Source: Bacteroidota bacterium
GTDB taxonomy: Bacteria > Bacteroidota > Bacteroidia > Palsa-948
Length of the DNA: 64,000 bases
NCBI GenBank assembly: GCA_003164895.1
Contig: PLUL01000020.1
Location: 1-64,000, forward strand
Direction of reading: 5' to 3'
A program made the position numbers and the translations under genes. Under the pieces are notes generated by a model. It was not told the origin of the DNA and searched no databases. It saw nothing but the letters and a program-made list of their open reading frames with translations. Positions 40,893 through 49,980 of this stretch are shown here, piece by piece (the stretch's first letter is position 1; every line of letters begins with the position of its first letter).

Positions 40893-41354
40893 TTATTGTC
40901 CCATTCCTCCGTTGCTCTTGCCGGGAAAAGCTTCTTCTTGAGCTGGTCCTTCAATTTTTCCTTTGATTGACAAAACTACGGGGGAATTTTTTGCGTTTGA
41001 AGTTACAGTAACTGTTTTTGAGAAAACACCTACACGATTGCTGTCGTATTTTACTTTTATTACTCCGCTCATGCCAGGTGCAATTGGTTCTTTTGGACAA
41101 GAAGGAGTTGTACATCCGCAAGATGCTTGACAATTCGCAAGGATGAGCGGCTCTTTACCTGTGTTCTTGAATTTGAATTCATAAGAACATTCATCACCTT
41201 TTTGAAGCGTAGCAAAATCATGCGAAGTTTCTTCGAAAGTAACTTCAGGAGCATTTGGACTCGGAGGTGGAGTTGCTTGTTTGGGAGCTTCTTGTCCCAT
41301 TGCAAGTAAACCGAAGCAAGTGATAATACCAAGAGAAAAAAGTACCTTTTTCAT
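40893..41354 (-). CDS. DUF1573 exported protein, first in tandem
   Basis: 153 residues. The signal peptide ends at AMGQ (about 21). DUF1573 core: HDFATLQKGDECSYEFKFKN, CQASCGCTTPSCPKEPIAPG, GVFSKTVTVTSNAKNSPVVL. It has a Gly/Lys-rich tail. A TATCTTTG box at 41375-41382 reversed is the likely promoter for the trio. Confidence 0.88.
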   Translation of the reverse strand: MKKVLFSLGIITCFGLLAMGQEAPKQATPPPSPNAPEVTFEETSHDFATLQKGDECSYEFKFKNTGKEPLILANCQASCGCTTPSCPKEPIAPGMSGVIKVKYDSNRVGVFSKTVTVTSNAKNSPVVLSIKGKIEGPAQEEAFPGKSNGGMGQ

Positions 41355-41374
41355 GTAATTGTTTTTTAAGTTAG

Positions 41375-41382
41375 CAAAGATA
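41375..41382 (-). promoter_or_regulatory. -7 box TATCTTTG for the DUF1573 genes
   Basis: CAAAGATA on the plus strand (41375-41382), i.e. TATCTTTG read on the minus strand, 20 bases upstream of the ATG at 41354. No clear TTTG -33 box. Confidence 0.45.
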
Positions 41383-41585
41383 AACTTTGTTTTTAATTAT
41401 CGTAATGTTTGATTTTTATGGATATTAACTTCTATAAAAGCTGAAAACATCCTTTATCAGGTATCTAAAATTGTGCCAAGTATAATAAAATTTTCTTTTC
41501 CTTGTCAATACTTATTTTCTTGCATTATACTTCATCTAAGAATGAGAAGATTATATTTAATCTTATTTTCAGTTATCAGAATAAA

Positions 41586-42560
41586 ATGGACGCAGGAAAA
41601 CAATTAAATATTGATGGTTTTATATTTGATGAACAGTTGAAAAATATTCAACAGTTTGAATCAAATAAAAATCTTTCTGTCCATTGGGAACTTCGTACCA
41701 TTTTATATCTCGGAATACTTTTATTTATTTCCGGAATTGGAATATTTGTTTACCTGAACATTGATACAATCGGACATCAGGCAATACTTGCATCAATTGC
41801 TATCATTTGCTGTGGATGTTTGTATTATTCTCACAAAAATAAATTACCATTCAGCAATGAACAAACCAAACATTCTTCTCCATTTTTTGATTATATAATT
41901 TTGCTCGGTTGTTTATTATTCGGAATTTTTATCGGATACATTCAATATCAATATTCTATTTTCGGATTTCATTACGGACTTGCCACATTGACACCTACTC
42001 TATTATTTTTTTATTGTGCATATATCTTTGATCATAAAGGAATTTTATCATTGGGAATTACCGGACTTGCAGGATGGGCAGGACTAAGTGTAACTCCCAT
42101 GCAGTTATTGGAGAAAAATGATTTTTCAAGCACCTCCATTATCTTTACTGCTTTAACTTTAGGAGCAATTATTACATTATTCGCTCGTTATTGCGATACA
42201 AAGAATATCAAAAAGCATTTTAGTTTCAGTTATAATAATTTTTCTGCAAACATTTTATTTATTGCCGCACTTGGTGCATTGTTCACACAACCATTGAAAT
42301 TGATAAGCTTTATTTTACTTTCAGGAATCTGTTTTTATTATATAAAGTATGCCATCGCTCAAAAATCGTTTTTATTTCTTCTGCTTTCAATTATTTACGG
42401 ATATATCGGATTAACTTATTTGGTTTTTTCTCTTTTAACAGAAATCCGAGCATTAGAAGAAATACTTTTTCTTTTTGGCTCACTTTATACTGCTGCATCG
42501 TGTGCCGGTATTGTATTGTTCTTTATTTTTTATAAAAAAATATTGGGAATTAAAAAATGA
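41586..42560 (+). CDS. DUF2157-like multi-pass membrane protein
   Basis: 324 residues from the ATG at 41586; the frame open from 41502 has no coding-like N-terminus. A soluble start of about 35 residues leads to WELRTILYLGILLFISGIG and about nine further membrane helices. The opening fits DUF2157 membrane proteins, which are of unknown function. It overlaps the next gene by 4 bases (ATGA). Confidence 0.65.
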   Translation: MDAGKQLNIDGFIFDEQLKNIQQFESNKNLSVHWELRTILYLGILLFISGIGIFVYLNIDTIGHQAILASIAIICCGCLYYSHKNKLPFSNEQTKHSSPFFDYIILLGCLLFGIFIGYIQYQYSIFGFHYGLATLTPTLLFFYCAYIFDHKGILSLGITGLAGWAGLSVTPMQLLEKNDFSSTSIIFTALTLGAIITLFARYCDTKNIKKHFSFSYNNFSANILFIAALGALFTQPLKLISFILLSGICFYYIKYAIAQKSFLFLLLSIIYGYIGLTYLVFSLLTEIRALEEILFLFGSLYTAASCAGIVLFFIFYKKILGIKK

Positions 42561-43756
42561 TTGCATACAACCGTACATACCTAACCAACTTGGCAATAAT
42601 AAAAAAGGCAAAATACTGGTATGCAAAGAAATTACTTTCACGGGAACAGTTTACATCAATAGAAAATAAATACATAATCAATTTCTATTCTCCCGCTCTA
42701 TTTATAAGAATAGGATTATTTATTTTCACCTGCATATTAGTTAGTGCTGCCATATCATTATTCACTGCGTTCTTTTTTCTCTTCACAAATAATGCAAGTA
42801 CAGGTTTCGGAATTTTTATATGTTTATTATTTACAACAGGATGCTTTATTGCACTGGAAATATTGATAAAGAAAAAAAATATTTATTGCAGCGGAATTGA
42901 CGATGCTCTTTTATATTCCGGACTTGGTTTTCTATTTGGCGCTTTGTGTTTTATTTTCGAAGATCATTTCAATAACAGTAATACCATTTTATTCTATTCA
43001 ATTCTATTCTTGCCGATACTTGTTTGTGCCGTCATCCGATATTCAGATAAATTAATCTCTCTACTTCTCGGAATATGTGCATACACAGTTTTCTTTTTAA
43101 TGTTTTTGAAATTAGGAGAGATTGCAAAAATGATCATGCCATTTGCACTGATGATTTTATCCGTTTCTATTTATTTTGTGTCAAAAAAATATAGAACAAA
43201 ACAAAATTTATTCTTTTGGAAATCGTGCATGGTAGTTTTCGAATGCGTTACCCTGCTTGTATTTTATCTCGCCTGCAATTATTACGTCATTCGGGAATCA
43301 AGCATTTCATTTTTTGATATGCATTTGGCGCAAGGCGAAGACATACCGCTCGCTTTTCTGTTTTATATTTTAACTGCATTGGTTCCTGTGTTATATGTTT
43401 TCTACGGATTAAAAAGAAAAGATAAAGTCTTACTTTGGATAGGATTAGTATTGATTGCCGCAGCCGCTCTTACATTCAAATATTATTTCAGTTTAGGTCA
43501 CCCGGAAATCACATTAACGGTTGCAGGAATTATTATGATAGCCATTTCATATCTCTCTATAAAATATTTAAAAACACCCCGATACCGAATTACTTTTGAA
43601 GAAGAAAAAGACGAAGACAACTTTCTAAAAACAAATGCCGAAGCGTTGGTTATCGCGCAAAGTTTTTCGCAACAAGGACAAAGCAATCAGCAACAAAACA
43701 CTACAGAATTTGGCGGTGGAGATTTTGGCGGTGCAGGTGCAGGAAGTAAATTTTAA
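42557..43756 (+). CDS. Multi-pass membrane protein with Gly-rich tail, function unknown
   Basis: 399 residues with about ten membrane helices (between 50 and 345), a charged tail EEEKDEDN, and a low-complexity end FGGGDFGGAGAGSKF. The Gly/Phe tail resembles the ends of TPM-domain membrane proteins. Translationally coupled to the DUF2157-like gene, so they probably form a complex. Its stop overlaps the convergent DUF2797 gene by 4 bases. Confidence 0.6.
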   Translation: MIAYNRTYLTNLAIIKKAKYWYAKKLLSREQFTSIENKYIINFYSPALFIRIGLFIFTCILVSAAISLFTAFFFLFTNNASTGFGIFICLLFTTGCFIALEILIKKKNIYCSGIDDALLYSGLGFLFGALCFIFEDHFNNSNTILFYSILFLPILVCAVIRYSDKLISLLLGICAYTVFFLMFLKLGEIAKMIMPFALMILSVSIYFVSKKYRTKQNLFFWKSCMVVFECVTLLVFYLACNYYVIRESSISFFDMHLAQGEDIPLAFLFYILTALVPVLYVFYGLKRKDKVLLWIGLVLIAAAALTFKYYFSLGHPEITLTVAGIIMIAISYLSIKYLKTPRYRITFEEEKDEDNFLKTNAEALVIAQSFSQQGQSNQQQNTTEFGGGDFGGAGAGSKF

Positions 43757-44550
43757 TATTCAATACTCACCACATAACCGCTATGCTTGCGAATATTCAA
43801 CACGCTTCCATCTTCAAAAATTAAATATTGTCCTTTAATACCATTTAACTTTCCAGTGAGAATATTTTGTTTTTCAAAATCAATACTTTTTACCTTTTTC
43901 GGGAAAGAAATTACCGGATAATTTATTTCAGTCATTAAATCTTCTTTAATATAATATTGCTTCAGTTCCTCTGGAAGAAATTCCTTCACTTTCATTTTTG
44001 CTTCAGACAGATTCATGCCTTGTTTTACCTCGTTCTTTAACATCTTTTGCCAATTCGTTTTGTCTGTTAGATGTTTTTTAAGCGCGACTTCAATACATCC
44101 TGAAAGAAAACGATTGGGAGTTTTTGCCAGACATATTGCTGAAGAAGCTCCTTGGTCAATCCAGCGCGTTGGCACTTGCGTGGAACGAGTAACTCCTACT
44201 TTTAAATCGCTTGAAAGCGCGAGGTAAACAAAATGTTCCTGCAAATGATGCTTTTTTTCCCATTCCATATCTCGTCCTTTTCCTTCTTGCGCACGACAAA
44301 GTTCAGGGCGCAAAATACACTCTGAAGTTTCGGCAGAAGAAATAAAACATTTATAACAAAACCCCTGCGCGAAAGACCGTTTCGTAAGCGTTCCGCAGGA
44401 AATACAATAAATCTCATTCTCATATTTCAGAGAAATAGTTTTACCTATGAGCTCATTCATCGGAATCAATTTATCTTCCATCGGTAAATAATAAATCAAC
44501 TGCATCGCAAGTTGCGATTTCATTTTTAATATTCTTCCGGTAATTCTCAC
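43753..44550 (-). CDS. DUF2797 protein
   Basis: 265 residues. A zinc-ribbon-like start with CISCGTLTKRSFAQGFCYKC, then CILRPELCRAQEG, HLQEHFVYLALSSDLKVGV and TRSTQVPTRWIDQGAS. This is the DUF2797 signature; the function is unknown, with a GIY-YIG-like core suggested for relatives. Cytosolic. Other nearby genes give no hint. Confidence 0.85.
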   Translation of the reverse strand: MRITGRILKMKSQLAMQLIYYLPMEDKLIPMNELIGKTISLKYENEIYCISCGTLTKRSFAQGFCYKCFISSAETSECILRPELCRAQEGKGRDMEWEKKHHLQEHFVYLALSSDLKVGVTRSTQVPTRWIDQGASSAICLAKTPNRFLSGCIEVALKKHLTDKTNWQKMLKNEVKQGMNLSEAKMKVKEFLPEELKQYYIKEDLMTEINYPVISFPKKVKSIDFEKQNILTGKLNGIKGQYLIFEDGSVLNIRKHSGYVVSIEY

Positions 44551-44601
44551 AGCACAAAATTACTATTCTTACCATCAGTACAATTCGTAAATTCGTCATT
44601 C

Positions 44602-44609
44602 TATTTTTG
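44602..44609 (+). promoter_or_regulatory. -7 box TATTTTTG for the GH3-like gene
   Basis: TATTTTTG at 44602-44609, 11 bases before the ATG at 44621. A short leader, as with several genes here. Confidence 0.45.
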
Positions 44610-44620
44610 TCAAATAATTT

Positions 44621-46132
44621 ATGGCTCTCCTAAACTCGTTCGCTTCCTGGCTCATGACCAAACGCATGCACCAAATTGAACTATTCATGAAGTATCCTCA
44701 CGAAGTTCAAAACGAATGGTTCAGAAAATTAATTGAATCGGCAAAAAATACGGAATGGGGAAAAAAATTTAATTACACTTCGATTGAAACGCCCGAGCAA
44801 TTTGCTGAAAGAGTTCCTTTGCAGGATTACGATTCGATGAAACCCTATATTGAGCGCATTCGCAGAGGCGGGCAAAATATTCTCTGGCAAACAGAAATAA
44901 AATGGTTCGCTAAATCTTCTGGCACAACAAATGATAAAAGCAAATTCATTCCTGTCAGCGAAGAATCTCTTGAAGAATGTCATTACAAAGGCGGAAAGGA
45001 CATGGTGGCGATTTACTGCAACAATTATCCTGAAACAGAAATTTTCACTGGTAAAAATCTTGCGCTTGGCGGAAGTCATTTTATTGACACCTACGATAAT
45101 TATGAATCTTATCACGGCGATGTTTCTGCTATTCTTATGCAGCACCTTCCTCTTTGGGCTGAATTTTTCCGTGCTCCCGATTTGTCCATCGCACTCATGA
45201 GTAATTTTGAAGAGAAGCTTGATAAAATGGCAAAGGCAACTATGGCAGAAAACGTAACGAGCATTGCGGGCGTTCCATCATGGATGAATGTATTTCTGAA
45301 ACATATTTTGGAAATTTCAGGAAAGAAATCGATTAAAGATGTCTGGCCTAACCTCGAAGTATATTTTCATGGCGGAGTTAATTTTTCACCTTATAAAGAA
45401 AATTTTAAAGACCTTTTCGGCAAAGGAAATATTCATCATTTTGAGCTTTACAACGCTTCTGAAGGATTCTTTGGATTGCAAGACCAAAAGAAATCGAGCG
45501 AACTTTTGCTGATGCTTGATTACGGAATCTACTATGAATTTATTCCTCGTAACGATTTGAATAATAAAAATGAAAAAACAATTCAGCTTCACGAAGTAAA
45601 AACCGGACAGAATTATGCAATGGTAATTTCAACAAACGGCGGGCTTTGGCGTTACCAGCTTGGAGACACAATTAAATTCACTTCGTTGAATCCATATCGC
45701 TTCCGAATTACCGGCAGAACAAAACATTTTCTGAATAGTTTTGGCGAAGAAGTGATTATTGACAACACAGAAAAAGCATTGAAAATTGCCTGCGAGAAAT
45801 CAAATTCAAGTGTGAACGAATATACGGTGGCACCTGTTTTCATGGAAGGAAATAAAAGCGGTGCGCATGAATGGCTCATCGAATTTGAAAAATCTCCCGA
45901 AGACTTGAATTATTTTTCTGAAGTTCTTGATAACGCCTTAAAATCTTTGAATTCGGATTACGAAGCAAAACGTTTTAATAATTTCGTGCTTCGCGCTCCA
46001 ATCGTGCGCGAAATAAAAACAGGAACTTTTTATAATTGGCTCAGGCAAAAAAATAAACTTGGAGGGCAAAACAAAATTCCTCGTTTATCGAATGAAAGAA
46101 AATATGTGAAAGAAATATTAGCCATGAAATAA
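44621..46132 (+). CDS. GH3 auxin-responsive promoter family protein (adenylate-forming)
   Basis: 503 residues. GH3 proteins belong to the acyl-adenylate/ANL superfamily and conjugate amino acids to carboxylic acids in plants. The ATP motif KSSGTTNDKSKFIPVS (about 104-119) and the later YNASEGFFGLQ, LGDTIKFTS and RITGRTKHFLNSFGEE are in the expected order. Bacterial members are uncharacterised. tRNA-Thr follows 11 bases after the stop. Confidence 0.88.
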   Translation: MALLNSFASWLMTKRMHQIELFMKYPHEVQNEWFRKLIESAKNTEWGKKFNYTSIETPEQFAERVPLQDYDSMKPYIERIRRGGQNILWQTEIKWFAKSSGTTNDKSKFIPVSEESLEECHYKGGKDMVAIYCNNYPETEIFTGKNLALGGSHFIDTYDNYESYHGDVSAILMQHLPLWAEFFRAPDLSIALMSNFEEKLDKMAKATMAENVTSIAGVPSWMNVFLKHILEISGKKSIKDVWPNLEVYFHGGVNFSPYKENFKDLFGKGNIHHFELYNASEGFFGLQDQKKSSELLLMLDYGIYYEFIPRNDLNNKNEKTIQLHEVKTGQNYAMVISTNGGLWRYQLGDTIKFTSLNPYRFRITGRTKHFLNSFGEEVIIDNTEKALKIACEKSNSSVNEYTVAPVFMEGNKSGAHEWLIEFEKSPEDLNYFSEVLDNALKSLNSDYEAKRFNNFVLRAPIVREIKTGTFYNWLRQKNKLGGQNKIPRLSNERKYVKEILAMK

Positions 46133-46143
46133 CACCTAATTTT

Positions 46144-46215
46144 GCCAGGATAGCTCAGTGGTAGAGCAGCTGATTCGTAATCAGCAGGTCGTGGGTTCAA
46201 CTCCCATTCCTGGCT
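46144..46215 (+). tRNA. tRNA-Thr, anticodon CGU
   Basis: 72 bases. Acceptor stem GCCAGGA/TCCTGGC, D arm with TAGCTCAGTGGTAGAGCA, anticodon stem GCTGA/TCAGC around loop TTCGTAA (anticodon CGT), T arm GTGGGTTCAACTCCCA. Discriminator T, no encoded CCA. Reads ACG. Confidence 0.95.
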
Positions 46216-46257
46216 CAAGGAAATAATTTGAGAATTTGAAAATTAACTGATTTGAAG

Positions 46258-47076
46258 ATGAAACAACAAATGACAAAATACATTTTCAAATTTTCAAGTT
46301 ACATAATTGTCTTTTTAATTTTATATTCATTTCAGGATTCAAAATTTGTTCTTGTAAAATCTATTCCAAAAACTTCTTCTTCATTCACAACGGATAATCT
46401 CGGAAATGTTTATCTCGTTTCCGGAAATGTGGTAGAAAAATATAGTCCCGAAGGTGAATTCTTAAAATCATACAGCGATAATAATCTCGGCACAATTTCT
46501 CTCGTTGATGCAAACAACTCAATGAAAGTTCTTGTGTTTTACGAGCCATTTCAGCAAATGACAATTCTCGACAACATGCTTGCGCCATCAGCAGACCCCA
46601 TTCAGTTTGAACCGATGGGATACAATCAGATTTCGTTGATTTGCTCTTCACACAGCAATGGAACGTGGATTTATGACAAACAAAATTCTGAATTGATTCG
46701 CTTTGACCAAAGTTTTCAAATAACAAACCAAACAGGAAATATTACTCAACAGCTTCTCATGGAAATAAATCCCGATTTTCTCATGGAACAAAACAACAAA
46801 GTATTTCTTAATGATTCCACAAAAGGAATTTTTGTTTTTGATATTTACGGCACTTATAACAAAACTATTCCAATAAAAGGTCTTCGCCATTTTCAAATCA
46901 GCAATGATCTTATCATTTACTTTAAAGATGGCAAGCTCAATAGTTATAATATGAAAACGCTTGAAGAAGGAAAAATTTCTTTTCCAGAATCTCAGGCAAT
47001 TGATGCGCGTACAGAAAAAGAAAAACTATATTTGCTGAAACAAAAAAGTTTAGACATTTACAACGTAAAAAAATGA
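46258..47076 (+). CDS. Exported beta-propeller-like protein, function unknown
   Basis: 272 residues from the ATG at 46258 (46252 is a TTG alternative). An N-terminal signal or anchor (about 8-24). The rest is a repeated beta pattern: DNLGNVYLVSGNVVEKYSPE, YNQISLICSSHSNGTWIYDK, KGIFVFDIYGTYNKTIPI, with the feel of a six-bladed propeller. Overlaps the next gene by 4 bases. Not recognised beyond fold. Confidence 0.6.
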   Translation: MKQQMTKYIFKFSSYIIVFLILYSFQDSKFVLVKSIPKTSSSFTTDNLGNVYLVSGNVVEKYSPEGEFLKSYSDNNLGTISLVDANNSMKVLVFYEPFQQMTILDNMLAPSADPIQFEPMGYNQISLICSSHSNGTWIYDKQNSELIRFDQSFQITNQTGNITQQLLMEINPDFLMEQNNKVFLNDSTKGIFVFDIYGTYNKTIPIKGLRHFQISNDLIIYFKDGKLNSYNMKTLEEGKISFPESQAIDARTEKEKLYLLKQKSLDIYNVKK

Positions 47077-47723
47077 AACCCAACACAAACATGCACATTG
47101 CCGTTTCCGGAAACATCGGTTCAGGAAAAACCACGCTTACTTCGCTTCTTGCAAAACATTATAAATGGACTCCGCAATACGAAGATGCCGACAGTAATCC
47201 ATACTTAAATGATTTTTACGAAGACATGCAGCGATGGTCGTTCAATCTGCAGGTTTTTTTTCTCAACAGCCGATTTCAACAAGTGATTGAGATTCGCAAA
47301 AACAAAAAAACTATTATTCAGGATAGAACCATTTATGAAGATGCAAATATTTTTGCGCCCAATCTTCACTCGATGGGATTAATGACAACGCGCGATTTTG
47401 AAAATTATCTTGCTCTTTTCAATTTGATGCAAACATTTGTTCAAGCGCCAGATTTACTGATTTACCTCCGCGCCTCCATTCCAACTCTTGTCGAGCAAAT
47501 TCAAAAACGTGGGCGTGAATATGAAAAAGCGATTCGCTTAGATTATCTTCAGCGTTTGAACGAGCGCTACGAAGCATGGATTACAAAATACCAAGAGTCA
47601 AACAAAAACAGCCGCTTGCTGATTATTGATATTGACGACAATAAATTTTCTGAAAAGAAAGAAGACCTCGGAAAAATTATCCGCAAGATTGATGCTGAAA
47701 TACATGGTTTATTCAAAAAATAA
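47073..47723 (+). CDS. Deoxynucleoside kinase
   Basis: 216 residues. P-loop GNIGSGKTTL (about 12-21), the catalytic/substrate motif QDRTIYEDANIFA, and the lid RGREYEKAIRLDYLQRLNERY match deoxyadenosine/deoxyguanosine-type kinases of Bacteroidota. It phosphorylates deoxynucleosides for salvage. Start ATG at 47073 overlaps the propeller gene; the ATG at 47091 (MHIAVSGNIG) is a possible alternative. Confidence 0.88.
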   Translation: MKPNTNMHIAVSGNIGSGKTTLTSLLAKHYKWTPQYEDADSNPYLNDFYEDMQRWSFNLQVFFLNSRFQQVIEIRKNKKTIIQDRTIYEDANIFAPNLHSMGLMTTRDFENYLALFNLMQTFVQAPDLLIYLRASIPTLVEQIQKRGREYEKAIRLDYLQRLNERYEAWITKYQESNKNSRLLIIDIDDNKFSEKKEDLGKIIRKIDAEIHGLFKK

Positions 47724-47764
47724 TCCGTCTATCTTCTTTTTCTTATCCTTTAAATAAAATTTAT

Positions 47765-47792
47765 TATCTTTAAGTCCCGATGAACTTCGGGA
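47765..47792 (+). promoter_or_regulatory. -7 box and leader hairpin before the WecA/MraY-type gene
   Basis: TATCTTTA (47765-47772) followed by the hairpin TCCCGA TGAACT TCGGGA (47775-47792) just before the ATG at 47799. The hairpin would form in the 5' leader and could affect translation. It is also a sequence type scattered in Bacteroidota genomes. Confidence 0.4.
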
Positions 47793-47798
47793 AAGTTT

Positions 47799-48911
47799 AT
47801 GACATATTTCTACATTGCATTTTTCTTAATCGCTTTTGTTTTTTCTATACTGATAAACGGATTATTCCTCCGGTTTTCGAGAACGCTTGGAATCCGAGAT
47901 AAGAAAGAAACCGTCATTCGCTGGGCAAGCACCTCCAAACCCGCTTTAGGAGGAATCTCTTTTTTTATAATTTTTTTGATTTCACTTGCAAGCTACTCCA
48001 TGTTCTTTGAAGCACATGAAGAATTGCTGAACAAAAAAGTTCTTGGCTTGCTCTGCACCGCTACGCTCGCTTTCATGATGGGTTTAGCAGATGACGCATA
48101 TAACACTCGCCCATTTTTGAAACTATTTGTACAAATTATGTGTGGGCTAATTCTTTGCTATTCAGGAATAATTATAGGAATTTTTTCAAGTATGATACTC
48201 AATTATCTTCTCACAATTATTTGGGTGGTGGGAATTATGAATTCGGTAAATATGCTCGACAATATGGATGCCATTTCCTCCATCGTTTCCATTTCAATAT
48301 TCACCACCGCGCTAATACTTCTTTTAAGTGCAGGACATGAAAATAATATTCATTTTCTGATTCTTCTTGGAACAATCGCGTCGCTATCCGGTTTTCTTAT
48401 TTTCAATTGGCATCCTGCAAAACTTTTTATGGGCGATACCGGAAGCCAGATTCTCGGCTTGCTTCTCGCAGCAATCGGAATTATTTATTTCTGGAACGAT
48501 TCCGCTTCAATGAGCAACAGCATTTCGGTTTCACGTCAAGTAATTATTGTTGCAATCGCTTTTATTCTTCCTATTGCTGACACAACTATTGTAGTAATAA
48601 ATCGTTTGATGAACAAACGTTCGCCTTTCATCGGTGGAAAAGACCACACTACACATCATCTTTTTTACAGAGGAATTACTGAAAAAAGAATTGCAATTCT
48701 TTTTGCTGCAATCGGAATTGCCTCTGCTTTTCTGATATATTTTATTGAAATAAAAATTTCTATTTGGTCGTTTGATGATTTTTTGCTTATATCAATATTT
48801 CCTCTTGGAATTTTTATTTTTCTTTTCGTAATTACCAGAATGAAAAAAAACATTATTCCACAAGAACCTTCTGCTGAATTACCCGATGCAGAACCAGTTA
48901 AACATGTTTGA
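47799..48911 (+). CDS. MraY/WecA-family glycosyl-1-phosphate transferase
   Basis: 370 residues, about ten membrane helices. It transfers a sugar-1-phosphate to undecaprenyl phosphate. Motifs: GLADDAYNTRPFLKLF (Asp pair), NMLDNMDAISS, LFMGDTGSQILG and the loop HHLFYRGITEKR. These fit WecA-like initiators of O-antigen or other polymer synthesis better than MraY itself. It could act with the polysaccharide ABC exporter at the left edge, but that is distant. Confidence 0.88.
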   Translation: MTYFYIAFFLIAFVFSILINGLFLRFSRTLGIRDKKETVIRWASTSKPALGGISFFIIFLISLASYSMFFEAHEELLNKKVLGLLCTATLAFMMGLADDAYNTRPFLKLFVQIMCGLILCYSGIIIGIFSSMILNYLLTIIWVVGIMNSVNMLDNMDAISSIVSISIFTTALILLLSAGHENNIHFLILLGTIASLSGFLIFNWHPAKLFMGDTGSQILGLLLAAIGIIYFWNDSASMSNSISVSRQVIIVAIAFILPIADTTIVVINRLMNKRSPFIGGKDHTTHHLFYRGITEKRIAILFAAIGIASAFLIYFIEIKISIWSFDDFLLISIFPLGIFIFLFVITRMKKNIIPQEPSAELPDAEPVKHV

Positions 48912-49980
48912 ATTTTTCTCACATAAAATCCGCAGCTTTTTTACCGAAAGCAAAAAGTTTTGGGGAATAATTCTCTTACTTTTCCTATTGCTCATTCCAA
49001 TTGAGTTTTTTATTTTTTCTTCCAAGATGTCTTCCCAAGATGAACTTTACTGGAAAGCTTTTCTTGCCAATAACAAAACATACGGCGTGATTGTGCCGAG
49101 AGATTTGAAATTTGCTGATGAAAAAGTTCCGGTTTCCGATTTCACCGTTACGGAAAGCATGGAAAGAGAATTAATTTTAAATACTTATTTTCAATCGCAA
49201 ACAATTATGATGCACAAGCGTGCAAACCGTTGGCTGCCTTTTATTTCCTCTATCTTAAAAAAAAATGGAGTGCCTGATGATTTCAAATACATTGCTTTGA
49301 TTGAAAGTAATCTTACCAACAGCATATCTCCCAAAGGCGCTGCCGGATTTTGGCAATTCATAGAAAGTTCTGGCAAACAATATGGACTGGAAATGAGCGA
49401 TGAAATTGATGAACGATACAACCTTGAAAAATCTACCGAAGCTGCCTGCAAATATTTTAAAGATTCTTACAAAATTTTTGGGAGTTGGACACTTGCAGCT
49501 GCTTCTTACAATCTTGGAATGGACGGATTGAAAAATCAATTGGAAAAACAAAAAGCAAATTCGTACTATGATTTGGCGCTGAATGAAGAAACTGCGCGTT
49601 ACATTTTCAGAATTCTATCGGTAAAAGAAATTATTGTAAATCCGCAAAAATACGGTTACATGCTTCGAAAAAAAGATTTGTATCCGCCAATTCCCACGCA
49701 GAAAATTCAAATTGACAGCAGCATTTCTGACCTTGCGGATTTTGCTTCAAAAAATAATGTGAGTTACAAAATCTTAAAATACTTTAATCCCTGGCTCAAA
49801 AAAAATTATCTTTCAAATAAAAATAAAAAAACTTATTTCATAGAATTCCCAAAATCTGGATACAATGAAGAATACCTTGCTCATCTCGCATCTTCCGATA
49901 GTTTGGGAATGCGAATTGAAAACACTCCGCCTTCTGAAATAAATATTCCCTCTCCTGCTGATTCCTTACCGAAAAAATGA
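48904..49980 (+). CDS. Membrane-anchored lytic transglycosylase
   Basis: 358 residues from the ATG at 48904 (an upstream ATG at 48886 overlaps more). One N-terminal membrane helix (about 18-36). SLT-type domain with the catalytic Glu in YIALIESNLTNS, then GAAGFWQFIESSGKQYGL, STEAACKYFKDSYK and LAAASYNLGM, as in MltD-family enzymes. Cleaves peptidoglycan glycan strands. No LysM repeats are visible, although the C-terminal region could hold one degenerate copy. It overlaps the transferase gene by 8 bases and uvrA by 4. Confidence 0.88.
   Translation: MFEFFSHKIRSFFTESKKFWGIILLLFLLLIPIEFFIFSSKMSSQDELYWKAFLANNKTYGVIVPRDLKFADEKVPVSDFTVTESMERELILNTYFQSQTIMMHKRANRWLPFISSILKKNGVPDDFKYIALIESNLTNSISPKGAAGFWQFIESSGKQYGLEMSDEIDERYNLEKSTEAACKYFKDSYKIFGSWTLAAASYNLGMDGLKNQLEKQKANSYYDLALNEETARYIFRILSVKEIIVNPQKYGYMLRKKDLYPPIPTQKIQIDSSISDLADFASKNNVSYKILKYFNPWLKKNYLSNKNKKTYFIEFPKSGYNEEYLAHLASSDSLGMRIENTPPSEINIPSPADSLPKK

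Noticed and set aside
46030-46218. Minus-strand frame opening MSQEWELNPRPADYESA
   Set aside because: It is the antisense translation of tRNA-Thr and the end of the GH3-like gene, a common false gene at tRNA loci.
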